Shown one piece after another: positions 8,239-15,631 of a DNA stretch of 50,079 nt. Origin of the DNA: an uncultured Arthrobacter sp. GTDB taxonomy: Bacteria; Actinomycetota; Actinomycetes; Actinomycetales; Micrococcaceae. The stretch covers positions 1-50,079 of the forward strand of contig NZ_CADCTE010000052.1 in NCBI RefSeq assembly GCF_902805515.1. The letters run 5' to 3'. The position numbers and the translations under genes are program-made. The number at the start of each line of letters is the position of its first letter. Within the stretch, counting starts at the first letter, position 1. The notes beneath the pieces were generated by a model. The model made no database searches and had not been told where the DNA came from. It saw nothing but the letters and a program-made list of their open reading frames with translations.

Positions 8239-8835
8239 TCAGCCGTGGCGGAACCACGCGTTGGCGCGGGGGAGCAGGCTTGCGGCCAGCGCCGCAGCGC
8301 CGAGCAGGGCCTGCGCCACCAGGAGCAGCACGAAGTAGGTCTCCGCGCCCGGAGGGGCAAGTATCGAGCCGCCTGCGGCCAGCACCGCGAGGTGCACGGG
8401 CAGGAGCGCCAGCAGTACCCACCGCGGCCAGCCGCGCCGGCGCAGCAGGACGGCGAGCAGGAGCGCTTCGATGCCGATGAGGACCAGGAGGGCGCCCAGC
8501 CCGCCCCACCACGCAACCGAGGCAACGGTGTCAAGGGTCATCGGGTCCCGTTCGGCCCCGATGCCGGCCGCCGCCTCGCGCAGCCGGTCAAGCTGGGACC
8601 GGCGGTTGAGGAACGCAAGCAGGGCCGCCACGATCCCGGCCGCGAAGCTCGCGAGCCAGAGGGACCGGGCGGCTCCCACCGGGCCCGGCGGCGGCACCGC
8701 GGCAACGATGGGTGCGGGGGCGCTCCCGGCAAGTTCCGGCCGCGGCGGAGCGGGGTGGAGCGCCGGCTCCCGCCGCCGTTCGTCCGGGTTCCCCGCCCTG
8801 CGCCCGGGGCCCTCCCCGGCAGGTTCGTTCGACAT
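8239..8835 (-). CDS. Four-helix membrane protein of unknown function
   Basis: A 198-residue protein: a Pro/Arg-rich cytoplasmic N-terminus (about 50 residues) followed by four hydrophobic segments, near 58-76, 105-127, 135-157 and 165-187 (for example LLVLIGIEALLLAVLL). I do not recognise a family. No purine-rich ribosome site precedes the ATG at 8835, but a TAAGTT box lies about 8 bases upstream, so the mRNA may be leaderless, which is common in actinobacteria. It converges on the second GTPase gene and diverges from the next small membrane protein. Confidence 0.65.
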   Translation of the reverse strand: MSNEPAGEGPGRRAGNPDERRREPALHPAPPRPELAGSAPAPIVAAVPPPGPVGAARSLWLASFAAGIVAALLAFLNRRSQLDRLREAAAGIGAERDPMTLDTVASVAWWGGLGALLVLIGIEALLLAVLLRRRGWPRWVLLALLPVHLAVLAAGGSILAPPGAETYFVLLLVAQALLGAAALAASLLPRANAWFRHG

Positions 8836-8956
8836 GGGGGTAACTTAGCACCGGTCCCCGGCGGCCGCAGGAGAAGCCTTCTCCGAGTACTCCACGAAGG
8901 GGAACGAGTAGTTACTACTGTGGTTGGTGGGAGAAGCCGGTCCTACCCTTGGTGCC

Positions 8957-9094
8957 ATGAGCAGCAACAGTGGAAACGCAGTCCATGGCCGGCGCAGGAA
9001 GCAGGATACGCGGCCGGCAGCCGGCCGCCGGGTGGGCATCGGTACGGGCCTTGCCGTCATCGTGGTGATCGTCCTGCTGATCATCCTCTTCTGA
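8957..9094 (+). CDS. 45-residue single-span membrane protein
   Basis: The ATG at 8957 opens a 45-codon frame ending at TGA 9092-9094. It reads as a polar, basic N-terminus (MSSNSGNAVHGRRRKQ) and a C-terminal hydrophobic helix (GLAVIVVIVLLIILF) ending at the last residue, a typical tail-anchored small protein. A TACCCT box at 8944-8949 ends 7 bases before the ATG, fitting a leaderless transcript. There is no clear Shine-Dalgarno sequence. The clean split into a basic head and hydrophobic tail argues for a real gene, but there is no homology evidence. Confidence 0.5.
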   Translation: MSSNSGNAVHGRRRKQDTRPAAGRRVGIGTGLAVIVVIVLLIILF

Positions 9095-9231
9095 CACCCG
9101 CTCTTCTGATACCCCGCCCCGCGTGCCGGCGCGCAGGGCCGCCACCGGCCCGCGCCGGTCAATTCAGGAGCCCGGCCGGATCAGATAAGGCCGGATCTCC
9201 ATATCCCGCCGGAGGCGCAGGGGCGGGGGCC

Positions 9232-9873
9232 TCAGGCGCTGCGCAGCTGCGGGTCGATCGACAGCCCGCTGAGGCCGTTCCACGCGAGGTTCACAAGGTG
9301 CGCCGCCACGGTCCGCTTGTCCGGCTGGCGCGCGTCGAGCCACCACTGGCCGGTCATCGCCACCATCCCGACAAGCATCTGGGCATAGATGGCACCGTCC
9401 TGGGGCAGATATCCGCGCTTCTCAAACTCGGCCGCCATGATGTGTTCAACGCGTGCGGCGATCCGGGACAGCAATGTGGAAAACGCGCCCTCGGGCTGGG
9501 ACGGGGCGGCGTCGCGCATAAGGATACGGAAACCGTCGGTGCTGTTCTCGATGTAGTCGAGGAGCGCAAGCGCTGCGCGCTCAAGCAGCTCCCGGGACCC
9601 GGCATCGCCGGCGAGGGCGGTCGTGACGCTGCGCAGCAGGATGTGGAACTCGACGTCGACCACCTGGGTGTAGAGGCCTTCCTTGCTGCCGAAGTGCTCG
9701 TAGATCACCGGTTTGGACACCCCTGCCGCCGCGGCGATCTCCTCGATCGTGGTCCCGTCGAGACCCCGAAGTGCGAACAGCGCCCGGCCGACGTCGATGA
9801 GCTGGGCGCGCCGTTGGGCACCCGTCATGCGGGGTCGGACGGCCCCGTCTCCGGGTGCTGAAGGCTGGCTCAT
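9232..9873 (-). CDS. TetR-family transcriptional regulator
   Basis: A 213-residue one-component regulator. The N-terminal HTH (about residues 17-63) has the classic pattern: RRAQLIDVGRALFALRG, then TTIEEIAAAAGVSKPVIYEHF, then a K-E-G-L-Y segment. The C-terminal helical domain would bind an unknown ligand. It is transcribed away from the tRNA-Gln/glmU genes. Its target is not evident; neighbours on the same strand give no efflux pump or enzyme to pair with. Confidence 0.9.
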   Translation of the reverse strand: MSQPSAPGDGAVRPRMTGAQRRAQLIDVGRALFALRGLDGTTIEEIAAAAGVSKPVIYEHFGSKEGLYTQVVDVEFHILLRSVTTALAGDAGSRELLERAALALLDYIENSTDGFRILMRDAAPSQPEGAFSTLLSRIAARVEHIMAAEFEKRGYLPQDGAIYAQMLVGMVAMTGQWWLDARQPDKRTVAAHLVNLAWNGLSGLSIDPQLRSA

Positions 9874-9972
9874 TCCTCCATCCTACGGACCGGGCCGGGT
9901 CGCCGATGGATTCCGTTCGTGGCAGACTTGATAACCGTGTGCACGTGCTGCCGTACGGCAGGGCGCGCATGG

Positions 9973-10044
9973 TCCGCCCTGGTGTAATGGCAGCACCCCA
10001 GCCTTTGGAGCTGCGGAGTATAGGTTCGAATCCTATGGGCGGAA
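9973..10044 (+). tRNA. tRNA-Gln (anticodon TTG)
   Basis: 72 bases. The acceptor stem tccgccc (9973-9979) pairs with gggcgga (10037-10043), with discriminator A at 10044. The anticodon loop ctTTGga puts TTG at 10005-10007, reading CAA. The T-arm is ataggttcgaatcctat. No CCA is encoded. It lies 75 bases before glmU on the same strand. Confidence 0.95.
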
Positions 10045-10119
10045 CGGTGGAAACGGCCCGGTACTATGACCGGGTGGCCACCCGCCGGTCACACCCCCAA
10101 CAGGTAGGAGCGCTTCTTC

Positions 10120-11688
10120 GTGAGCCATCAGGACGCCGCTGCTGCGACGGCACCATTGGAATCCTCCCCACCGGCCGCAGTGATCGTCCTCGCTGCCGGA
10201 GCAGGCACCCGGATGAAGTCGAGGACCCCGAAGGTCCTGCACCCGCTGGGGGGTCTGTCCCTCGTGGGCCACGCCCTCGCCGCGGCCCGTGCACTCGGAC
10301 CGGAGGCGCTGGCCGTGGTGGTCCGCCATGAACGCGACCTCGTCGCCGGCCACATCGCCGCCCTCGACCCCGGTGCGCTGCTCGTGGACCAGGACGAGAT
10401 CCCGGGCACCGGCAGGGCCGTCCAGGTCGCCCTCGAGGCGCTCGACGCCCGCCACGGCGCCCCCCTCGAAGGCACCGTCGTCGTCACCTACGGTGACGTG
10501 CCGCTGCTCACTCCCGCGACGCTGGAACACCTCCTGGCCGAGCACCGGGCCGGAGCGAACGCGGTGACCGTCCTGACCGCGGTCCTCGACAACGCCGACG
10601 GCTACGGCAGGATCCTGCGGGGAGCCGACGGCACGGTCACGGCCATTGTGGAGCACAAGGACGCCACCGACGCCGAGCGGGAGATCCGCGAGATCAACTC
10701 CGGAATCTATGCCTTCGACGCCGGGCTCCTGCGCACCGCGCTGGGGCAGGTCGGTGCCGACAACGCCCAGGGCGAGATGTACCTGACCGACGTCCTCGGC
10801 CTCTGCCGCGCCGCGGGCGGCCGGGTCGCCGCCGTCGTCTCCGAGGACCGCTGGCAGGTCGAGGGGGTCAACGACCGCGTGCAGCTGGCCAGCCTCGGCG
10901 CCGAGCTGAACCGGCGGATCGTCACCGCGTGGATGCGGGCCGGGGTGAGCATCATCGACCCCGCAACGACCTGGATCGACGCCACGGCCGTGCTCAGCGA
11001 GGACACCACCGTCCTCCCGGGCACCCAGCTCCACGGGGCAACCCGGCTCGAACGCGGTGCGGTCGTCGGTCCTGACACCACCCTCACCGACGTTCTCGTC
11101 GGCGAGGACGCCTCCGTGGTGCGCACCCATGGAAGCGGCGCGCGGATCGGTGCCGGCGCCTCCGTCGGCCCCTTCACCTACCTGCGCCCGGGCACGGTGC
11201 TCGGTGAGGAAGGCAAGATCGGGGCCTTCTACGAGACCAAGAATGTCACCATCGGCCGCGGCTCGAAGCTGTCCCACCTGGGCTACGCCGGCGACGCCGA
11301 GATCGGCGAGTACACGAACATCGGCTGCGGAAACATCACGGCCAACTATGACGGCGTGAACAAGCACCGCACCGTCATCGGCTCCCATGTGCGCACCAGT
11401 TCGAACACCGTCTTCGTCGCGCCCGTCACCGTCGGTGACGGCGCCTACACGGGAGCCGGCGCGGTGATCCGCAAGGACGTCCCCGCCGGTGCCCTGGGCC
11501 TGAGCATCGCCCCGCAGCGCAACGCCGAAGGGTGGGTCGGTGCGAAGCGGCCCGGCACGGCCTCCGCCCGGGCCGCCGCGGCATCAGCCGATGGTCCTGC
11601 CTGGGACGCCCCGGCCACCGGTCCTTCCTCCGCCGGCACCACCCCCGGCACAGTGGCGACACCAACAGAAGAGAGCAGCCAGGCATGA
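10120..11688 (+). CDS. glmU: Bifunctional UDP-GlcNAc pyrophosphorylase / glucosamine-1-phosphate acetyltransferase
   Basis: A 522-residue cytosolic enzyme making UDP-N-acetylglucosamine for peptidoglycan and other polymers. The N-terminal uridylyltransferase carries LAAGAGTRMKSRTPKVLHPL (about 24-43). The C-terminal left-handed beta-helix acetyltransferase has the signature region GPFTYLRPGT, GAFYETKN, GYAGDAEIG and NYDGVNKHRT. A disordered Ala/Pro/Thr tail follows, as in many actinobacterial GlmU proteins. The start is a GTG with aggag 12 bases upstream. The stop overlaps the prs ATG (ATGA). It supplies precursor that could also feed the exopolysaccharide locus to the right. Confidence 0.97.
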   Translation: MSHQDAAAATAPLESSPPAAVIVLAAGAGTRMKSRTPKVLHPLGGLSLVGHALAAARALGPEALAVVVRHERDLVAGHIAALDPGALLVDQDEIPGTGRAVQVALEALDARHGAPLEGTVVVTYGDVPLLTPATLEHLLAEHRAGANAVTVLTAVLDNADGYGRILRGADGTVTAIVEHKDATDAEREIREINSGIYAFDAGLLRTALGQVGADNAQGEMYLTDVLGLCRAAGGRVAAVVSEDRWQVEGVNDRVQLASLGAELNRRIVTAWMRAGVSIIDPATTWIDATAVLSEDTTVLPGTQLHGATRLERGAVVGPDTTLTDVLVGEDASVVRTHGSGARIGAGASVGPFTYLRPGTVLGEEGKIGAFYETKNVTIGRGSKLSHLGYAGDAEIGEYTNIGCGNITANYDGVNKHRTVIGSHVRTSSNTVFVAPVTVGDGAYTGAGAVIRKDVPAGALGLSIAPQRNAEGWVGAKRPGTASARAAAASADGPAWDAPATGPSSAGTTPGTVATPTEESSQA

Positions 11689-12665
11689 GCGAAATCACGG
11701 CACACGGCGAGAAGAAGCTGGTCCTGGCCTCCGGGCGCGCCCACCCCGAACTCGCGGAGGAGATCGCCGCGGAGCTTGGCACCGAACTCCTGCCCGTCTC
11801 CGCCTACGACTTCGCCAACGGGGAGATCTACGTCCGGTCGGGCGAGAGCGTGCGCGGCACCGACGTCTTCGTGATCCAGGCGCACCCGGCCCCGCTGAAC
11901 AACTGGCTGATGGAACAGCTGATCATGGTCGATTCGCTGAAGCGGGCCTCCGCCAAGCGCATCACGGTGGTGTCCCCGTTCTATCCCTATGCCCGCCAGG
12001 ACAAGAAGGGCCGGGGCCGCGAGCCCATCTCGGCCCGCCTGGTCGCCGACCTCTACAAGACGGCCGGAGCCAACCGGCTGATGTCGGTCGACCTCCATAC
12101 CTCACAGATCCAGGGCTTCTTCGACGGCCCGGTTGACCACCTGATGGCGATTCCGCTGCTCGCCGAATACATCCGCTCACGCGTCGATGCAGACAACGTC
12201 ACCGTGGTCTCGCCGGACGCCGGGCGGGTGCGGGTGGCCGAGCAGTGGGCCGAACGGCTCGGCGGTGCACCGCTGGCGTTCGTCCACAAGAGCCGGGACC
12301 TCACGGTGCCCAACCAGGCCGTATCCAAGCAGGTCGTCGGCCAGATCGAGGGACGCACCTGCGTGCTCATCGACGACATGATCGACACCGGAGGAACGAT
12401 CTCCGGAGCCGTACAGGTGCTGAAGAATGGCGGTGCGAAGGATGTCATCATCGCCGCCACGCACGCTGTCTTCTCCGAGCCGGCATCTCGCCGGCTCGCG
12501 GAGTCGGGCGCGCGGGAAGTGGTCGTCACCAACACCCTGCCGATTCCCGCCGAGAAACGCTTCCCGCAGCTGACGGTGCTTTCCATTGCGCCGCTGATCG
12601 CCCGTGCGATCCGGGAGGTGTTCGACGACGGATCCGTCACGAGCCTCTTCGACGGAATCGCCTGA
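11685..12665 (+). CDS. prs: Ribose-phosphate pyrophosphokinase (PRPP synthase)
   Basis: A 326-residue class I PRPP synthase, converting ribose 5-phosphate and ATP to PRPP for purine, pyrimidine, His, Trp and NAD synthesis. Visible motifs are the metal-binding DLHTSQIQGFFDGPVDHL region and the PRPP loop CVLIDDMIDTGGTISGA. The ATG at 11685 overlaps the glmU stop by 4 bases, with gagagcagccagg as a weak ribosome site. glmU-prs is a conserved actinobacterial order; rplY-pth often follows directly but here is displaced about 7 kb downstream by regulator and glycosyltransferase genes. Confidence 0.97.
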   Translation: MSEITAHGEKKLVLASGRAHPELAEEIAAELGTELLPVSAYDFANGEIYVRSGESVRGTDVFVIQAHPAPLNNWLMEQLIMVDSLKRASAKRITVVSPFYPYARQDKKGRGREPISARLVADLYKTAGANRLMSVDLHTSQIQGFFDGPVDHLMAIPLLAEYIRSRVDADNVTVVSPDAGRVRVAEQWAERLGGAPLAFVHKSRDLTVPNQAVSKQVVGQIEGRTCVLIDDMIDTGGTISGAVQVLKNGGAKDVIIAATHAVFSEPASRRLAESGAREVVVTNTLPIPAEKRFPQLTVLSIAPLIARAIREVFDDGSVTSLFDGIA

Positions 12666-12733
12666 GGCTGCTGCAGGACGGTAGAATCCCTTCAACCTAG
12701 GTGGGGCGGACCGGCTCAACCCCAGTAGGGTAA

Positions 12734-12750
12734 AGGGGCCGAAGGCCCCT
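12734..12750 (+). terminator. Short perfect GC hairpin after prs
   Basis: AGGGGCC (12734-12740) and GGCCCCT (12744-12750) form a perfect 7-bp stem with a GAA loop, 69 bases after the prs stop. There is no T-run, so terminator function is uncertain; the palindrome sits between two motifs shared with other regulatory spacers and could instead be an operator. Confidence 0.4.
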
Positions 12751-12841
12751 ATGCTAGGTAGTGAGCGTCGGCCAATTGAGTAGGCATGCACGCATCTGCC
12801 GCACGAAAACGGGTAGTTTCACGGGAACTTCCGTAGTCACC

Positions 12842-12874
12842 ACTCGTGTTCGCGGGCCCACTCGTTTCTAGGCT
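12842..12874 (+). promoter_or_regulatory. Promoter-like element ACTCGTG-N20-TAGGCT (LuxR pair 1)
   Basis: ACTCGTG at 12842-12848 and TAGGCT at 12869-12874 start 27 bases apart, the same boxes and spacing as at 26805-26837. A second ACTCGT lies at 12860-12865, 18 bases after the first, within a CCACTCGT direct repeat. The TAGGCT box fits an actinobacterial -10. If correct, transcription starts near 12881, which excludes the GTG at 12875 as the gene start. Confidence 0.6.
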
Positions 12875-12991
12875 GTGTACCAGGAGAACTCACAGCCCGG
12901 GGAAGAAGTTGGTCTCAATGCGGTCTCACAGAGTGATTTATTCGCGTCATGCCACACCGGTCCACGCACCGATCGTCCAGGGCGGCCCGAA

Positions 12992-15631
12992 ATGACCCCG
13001 CTGCTGCCCGGCAGCTTCTTCATCGGGCGCACCGAACTGCTCGCCGGGATCCACACGGCCCTCCGCCGGGACGGATCCTCCGGAGCGGTCCTCGTCGGAG
13101 GGACGGGCGTCGGCAAGACGGCGCTCCTGCAGCAGGTCCTCCAGGCGGCGTCCGGGGTCCACATCGTCAACGTGCGGGGATCGGCCGCCTCCCGGCGCAT
13201 TCCCTACCGTGCCCTGAGCTTCCTCCTCTCCGAGGTGGAACGGGAGGTGCTCGGCAACCCGGTGATGGTCCTCCAGGCGCTGAGCGCCGCCCTGCGGCGT
13301 CACGCCCGCGGCGAGTCGGTCATCATCGCGGTCGACAACGCCGAGCAGCTTGACGCCGCCTCCTCCGGCGTCATCAGCCAGCTCGTGCAGAACGGCGACG
13401 CCCGCATCCTGCTGGCCGTCAAGGATTTCGCCCTCGCAGACGGCGCCTTCATGGCGATGTGGTGCGACGGTTCGCTTCAGCGCTTCGACGTTCCGCCGCT
13501 CACCTTCGACGAATCGACCCGGTTCGTCGAGGCCGAACTGGGGGCGCCGGCATCCCAGGAGTGCCTGCAGGCGCTGTGGGAGTTCAGCGCCGGCAACCCG
13601 AGGGTCCTCCGCACGGCGCTGCGGGGGATGGCCCGGCGCAACCTCCTCGCCCGGAACAACGGCTCCTGGGTGCTGCTGCCCGGCCGGCTGGTCCTGGGCG
13701 AGGAACTTGCGGAAGCCGGATCGGCCCTGCCCGAGCTGAGCCGGGAACAGCGCAGGATCGTACGCCTGACCGCCCTGGCCGGCCACCTGCCCTGGCCGAT
13801 GGCGCTCCAGCGGTTCAGCCCGGAAGACCTCGACACCGTGCAGGAGGCGCGCGTGATCACCGTCGACCACGGGCCGGCGCCGGCCGCGCGCTGCACCGCA
13901 CCTGCCCTTGCCGACGCCGTCGCCGAAAGTGTTCCCGCGGAGGAGGCCGGGGCGCTCTACGCCGACTTCGCCTCCCAGCCGGGCTTCGGGGTGGTCCTCG
14001 AGGCCGAACCGACCCGGCATGCACAGTGGCTGCTCCGGGCCGGACTCCCGCTGCCTCCCGAGGTCGCCCTGGCCGGCGCCCGCTCGGCCAACCGCGCCGG
14101 CGACTTCGCGGCGGCCGCGGAGATCGCGGCAAGCGGCAAGGCCCGCTCGGTACCCGCCGCCCTGGTGCTCGAGTCGGTCATCGCCGACCTCGGACAGGGG
14201 GATTTCGAACGCGCAGCCTCGACCGCGGCAGCCCTGGCGGGCCGCCCGGAGCGCCCCGCCGGTGCCGATCTCTTCCGGCTGCGCCTGCTCCAGGCGCGCA
14301 TCCTCCGTCATTCCGGCCAGCCCGGCAGCGCTGCCCTCCTCGACCGGGCCGCCGCCGAACTCGCCGGGGAGCAGCCCCTGCCGGAGGCCGCCGAACTGGG
14401 CAAGGAGGCGCTGCTGGCCCGCGCCGAGCAGGCCTCCTGGGACGGCCGGTTCCTGCGCAACGCGGCAGAGCTTCCGGCGGTCCTTGCTTCCGATGACGGA
14501 CTCGACGCCGAGTTCCGGGCGCGCGTCGAGGGCTGGCTGTGCGAAGCCTGGGCGATGACCGCGCGGCAGCTCGAGGCAATGGAACTGGCCACAGACCTCG
14601 CCCGCCGGGTCGGGGGACCGGGCATCAGCAGGACCACCCGGACCTTCGCCGTCCAGCAGATCGGGGAGGTGTACCGGCTCGCCGGCTCGGGCGCCGAGGG
14701 CGAACGGATGCTGGCCGCCGCCGGACTGCCGAGGGGAGGTCCGGAGGCCGGGCGCGGATCATGGGGCGCCGTCGCCGAAGGTGTTGCCGAGGCACTCCAG
14801 GGCCGGGTCGGTCCCGCCCTCGAACTGCTCGCTCCCGCGCTCAACCAGCTGCGCGTCCGCGACCCGCAGGGCCTGCTGCCCCTGGCCGCGGCCGGAATCA
14901 CCTACTGCCACGCCCAGGAGCGCAACCTCGAACAGGCAATCGCCCACCTTCCGGTCACCGAGGCGGGCCCAGCAAGCCCGTGGAAGGTCCGGCGCGCGTC
15001 CCGGCACCTTCAGCTGCTGGTGTCCTCGCTCCTTGAGGTCAAGGCCGACGCGGCCCGCGACCTCCACGCCCTCGGGGAGGTTGACCGCCGCGCCGGCGCC
15101 GGCGCGTGGGCGCTCCTGTCCCTGTCCCGGGCCGTGCGCCTCGGCGACAGGACGGCGCTCGATCCGTTGACCGCGGTGTCCGCCTCGCTCCAGGGCGCGT
15201 TCGCCCGGACCTGCGAGCTCTACGCCAAGGGGCTGGGCAACGGAGATGCGGAACTGCTGGTGCAGGCCGCCGAACTCGCCTCCGCGCAGGGGGACCGCCG
15301 CTTCGCCTCCGACGCCGCCCAGGCCGCGCTGCGCAGCGCCGCCGGAACGCGCGAGAAAAACACCCTCCGCCAACTGCAGCGCCGGGTCCGGGAGATCCTT
15401 CCCGAGGCCGCGGCCTGGAGCTCGGCAGGGTCGGGCCTCGAACGGCTCACCGCTCGGGAACGCGAGGTCACCCGGCTCGCGGCGGCGGGGGCGAGCAACA
15501 AGGCGATCGCCGCGCAGATGTTCGTCTCGGTGCGCACGGTCGAGGGCCACCTCTACCAGGTGTACTCGAAACTGAACGTCTCGACCCGGAGCGAGCTTGG
15601 AGAGCTCATCCCCACCGAAACCCGCTCATGA
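12992..15631 (+). CDS. Giant ATPase-LuxR regulator, pair 1 first member
   Basis: An 879-residue LAL-type regulator. P-loop GGTGVGKT at 36-43, Walker B-like IIAVDNAE at 111-118, a helical-repeat middle (about 300-800), and a LuxR HTH from about 819 (LTAREREVTRLAAAGASNKA, then VRTVEGHLYQVYSKL). The ATG at 12992 is chosen because it places the IGRTELL ATPase start at residue 11, as in its three paralogues, and because the upstream GTG at 12875 lies before the predicted transcription start. The stop overlaps the next gene by 4 bases (ATGA), so the two are co-translated and may act as a heterocomplex. It probably controls the neighbouring polysaccharide genes; inducer and operators are not known. 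Confidence 0.88.
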   Translation: MTPLLPGSFFIGRTELLAGIHTALRRDGSSGAVLVGGTGVGKTALLQQVLQAASGVHIVNVRGSAASRRIPYRALSFLLSEVEREVLGNPVMVLQALSAALRRHARGESVIIAVDNAEQLDAASSGVISQLVQNGDARILLAVKDFALADGAFMAMWCDGSLQRFDVPPLTFDESTRFVEAELGAPASQECLQALWEFSAGNPRVLRTALRGMARRNLLARNNGSWVLLPGRLVLGEELAEAGSALPELSREQRRIVRLTALAGHLPWPMALQRFSPEDLDTVQEARVITVDHGPAPAARCTAPALADAVAESVPAEEAGALYADFASQPGFGVVLEAEPTRHAQWLLRAGLPLPPEVALAGARSANRAGDFAAAAEIAASGKARSVPAALVLESVIADLGQGDFERAASTAAALAGRPERPAGADLFRLRLLQARILRHSGQPGSAALLDRAAAELAGEQPLPEAAELGKEALLARAEQASWDGRFLRNAAELPAVLASDDGLDAEFRARVEGWLCEAWAMTARQLEAMELATDLARRVGGPGISRTTRTFAVQQIGEVYRLAGSGAEGERMLAAAGLPRGGPEAGRGSWGAVAEGVAEALQGRVGPALELLAPALNQLRVRDPQGLLPLAAAGITYCHAQERNLEQAIAHLPVTEAGPASPWKVRRASRHLQLLVSSLLEVKADAARDLHALGEVDRRAGAGAWALLSLSRAVRLGDRTALDPLTAVSASLQGAFARTCELYAKGLGNGDAELLVQAAELASAQGDRRFASDAAQAALRSAAGTREKNTLRQLQRRVREILPEAAAWSSAGSGLERLTAREREVTRLAAAGASNKAIAAQMFVSVRTVEGHLYQVYSKLNVSTRSELGELIPTETRS

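Larger units (their letters stand above)
12666..12991. other. Regulatory spacer between prs and the first LuxR pair
   Basis: A 326-base spacer with no gene. It holds AGTAGGGTA (12724-12732), a perfect GC-rich hairpin (12734-12750), AGGTAGTG (12756-12763), and a promoter-like element ACTCGTG-N20-TAGGCT (12842-12874). A leader of about 110 bases runs to the ATG at 12992. Confidence 0.6.

Noticed and set aside
12890..12940. Reverse-strand sequence resembling one half of the leader RNA (TTGAGACC followed by CTTCTTCCCC)
   Set aside because: The complementary 5' arms of the inner and outer stems are missing, and the orientation is opposite to the downstream gene; probably coincidence.
12875..12991. 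GTG at 12875 as start of the first giant LuxR gene
   Set aside because: It lies immediately after the predicted -10 box and would add 39 residues absent from the three paralogues; ATG 12992 aligns with them.
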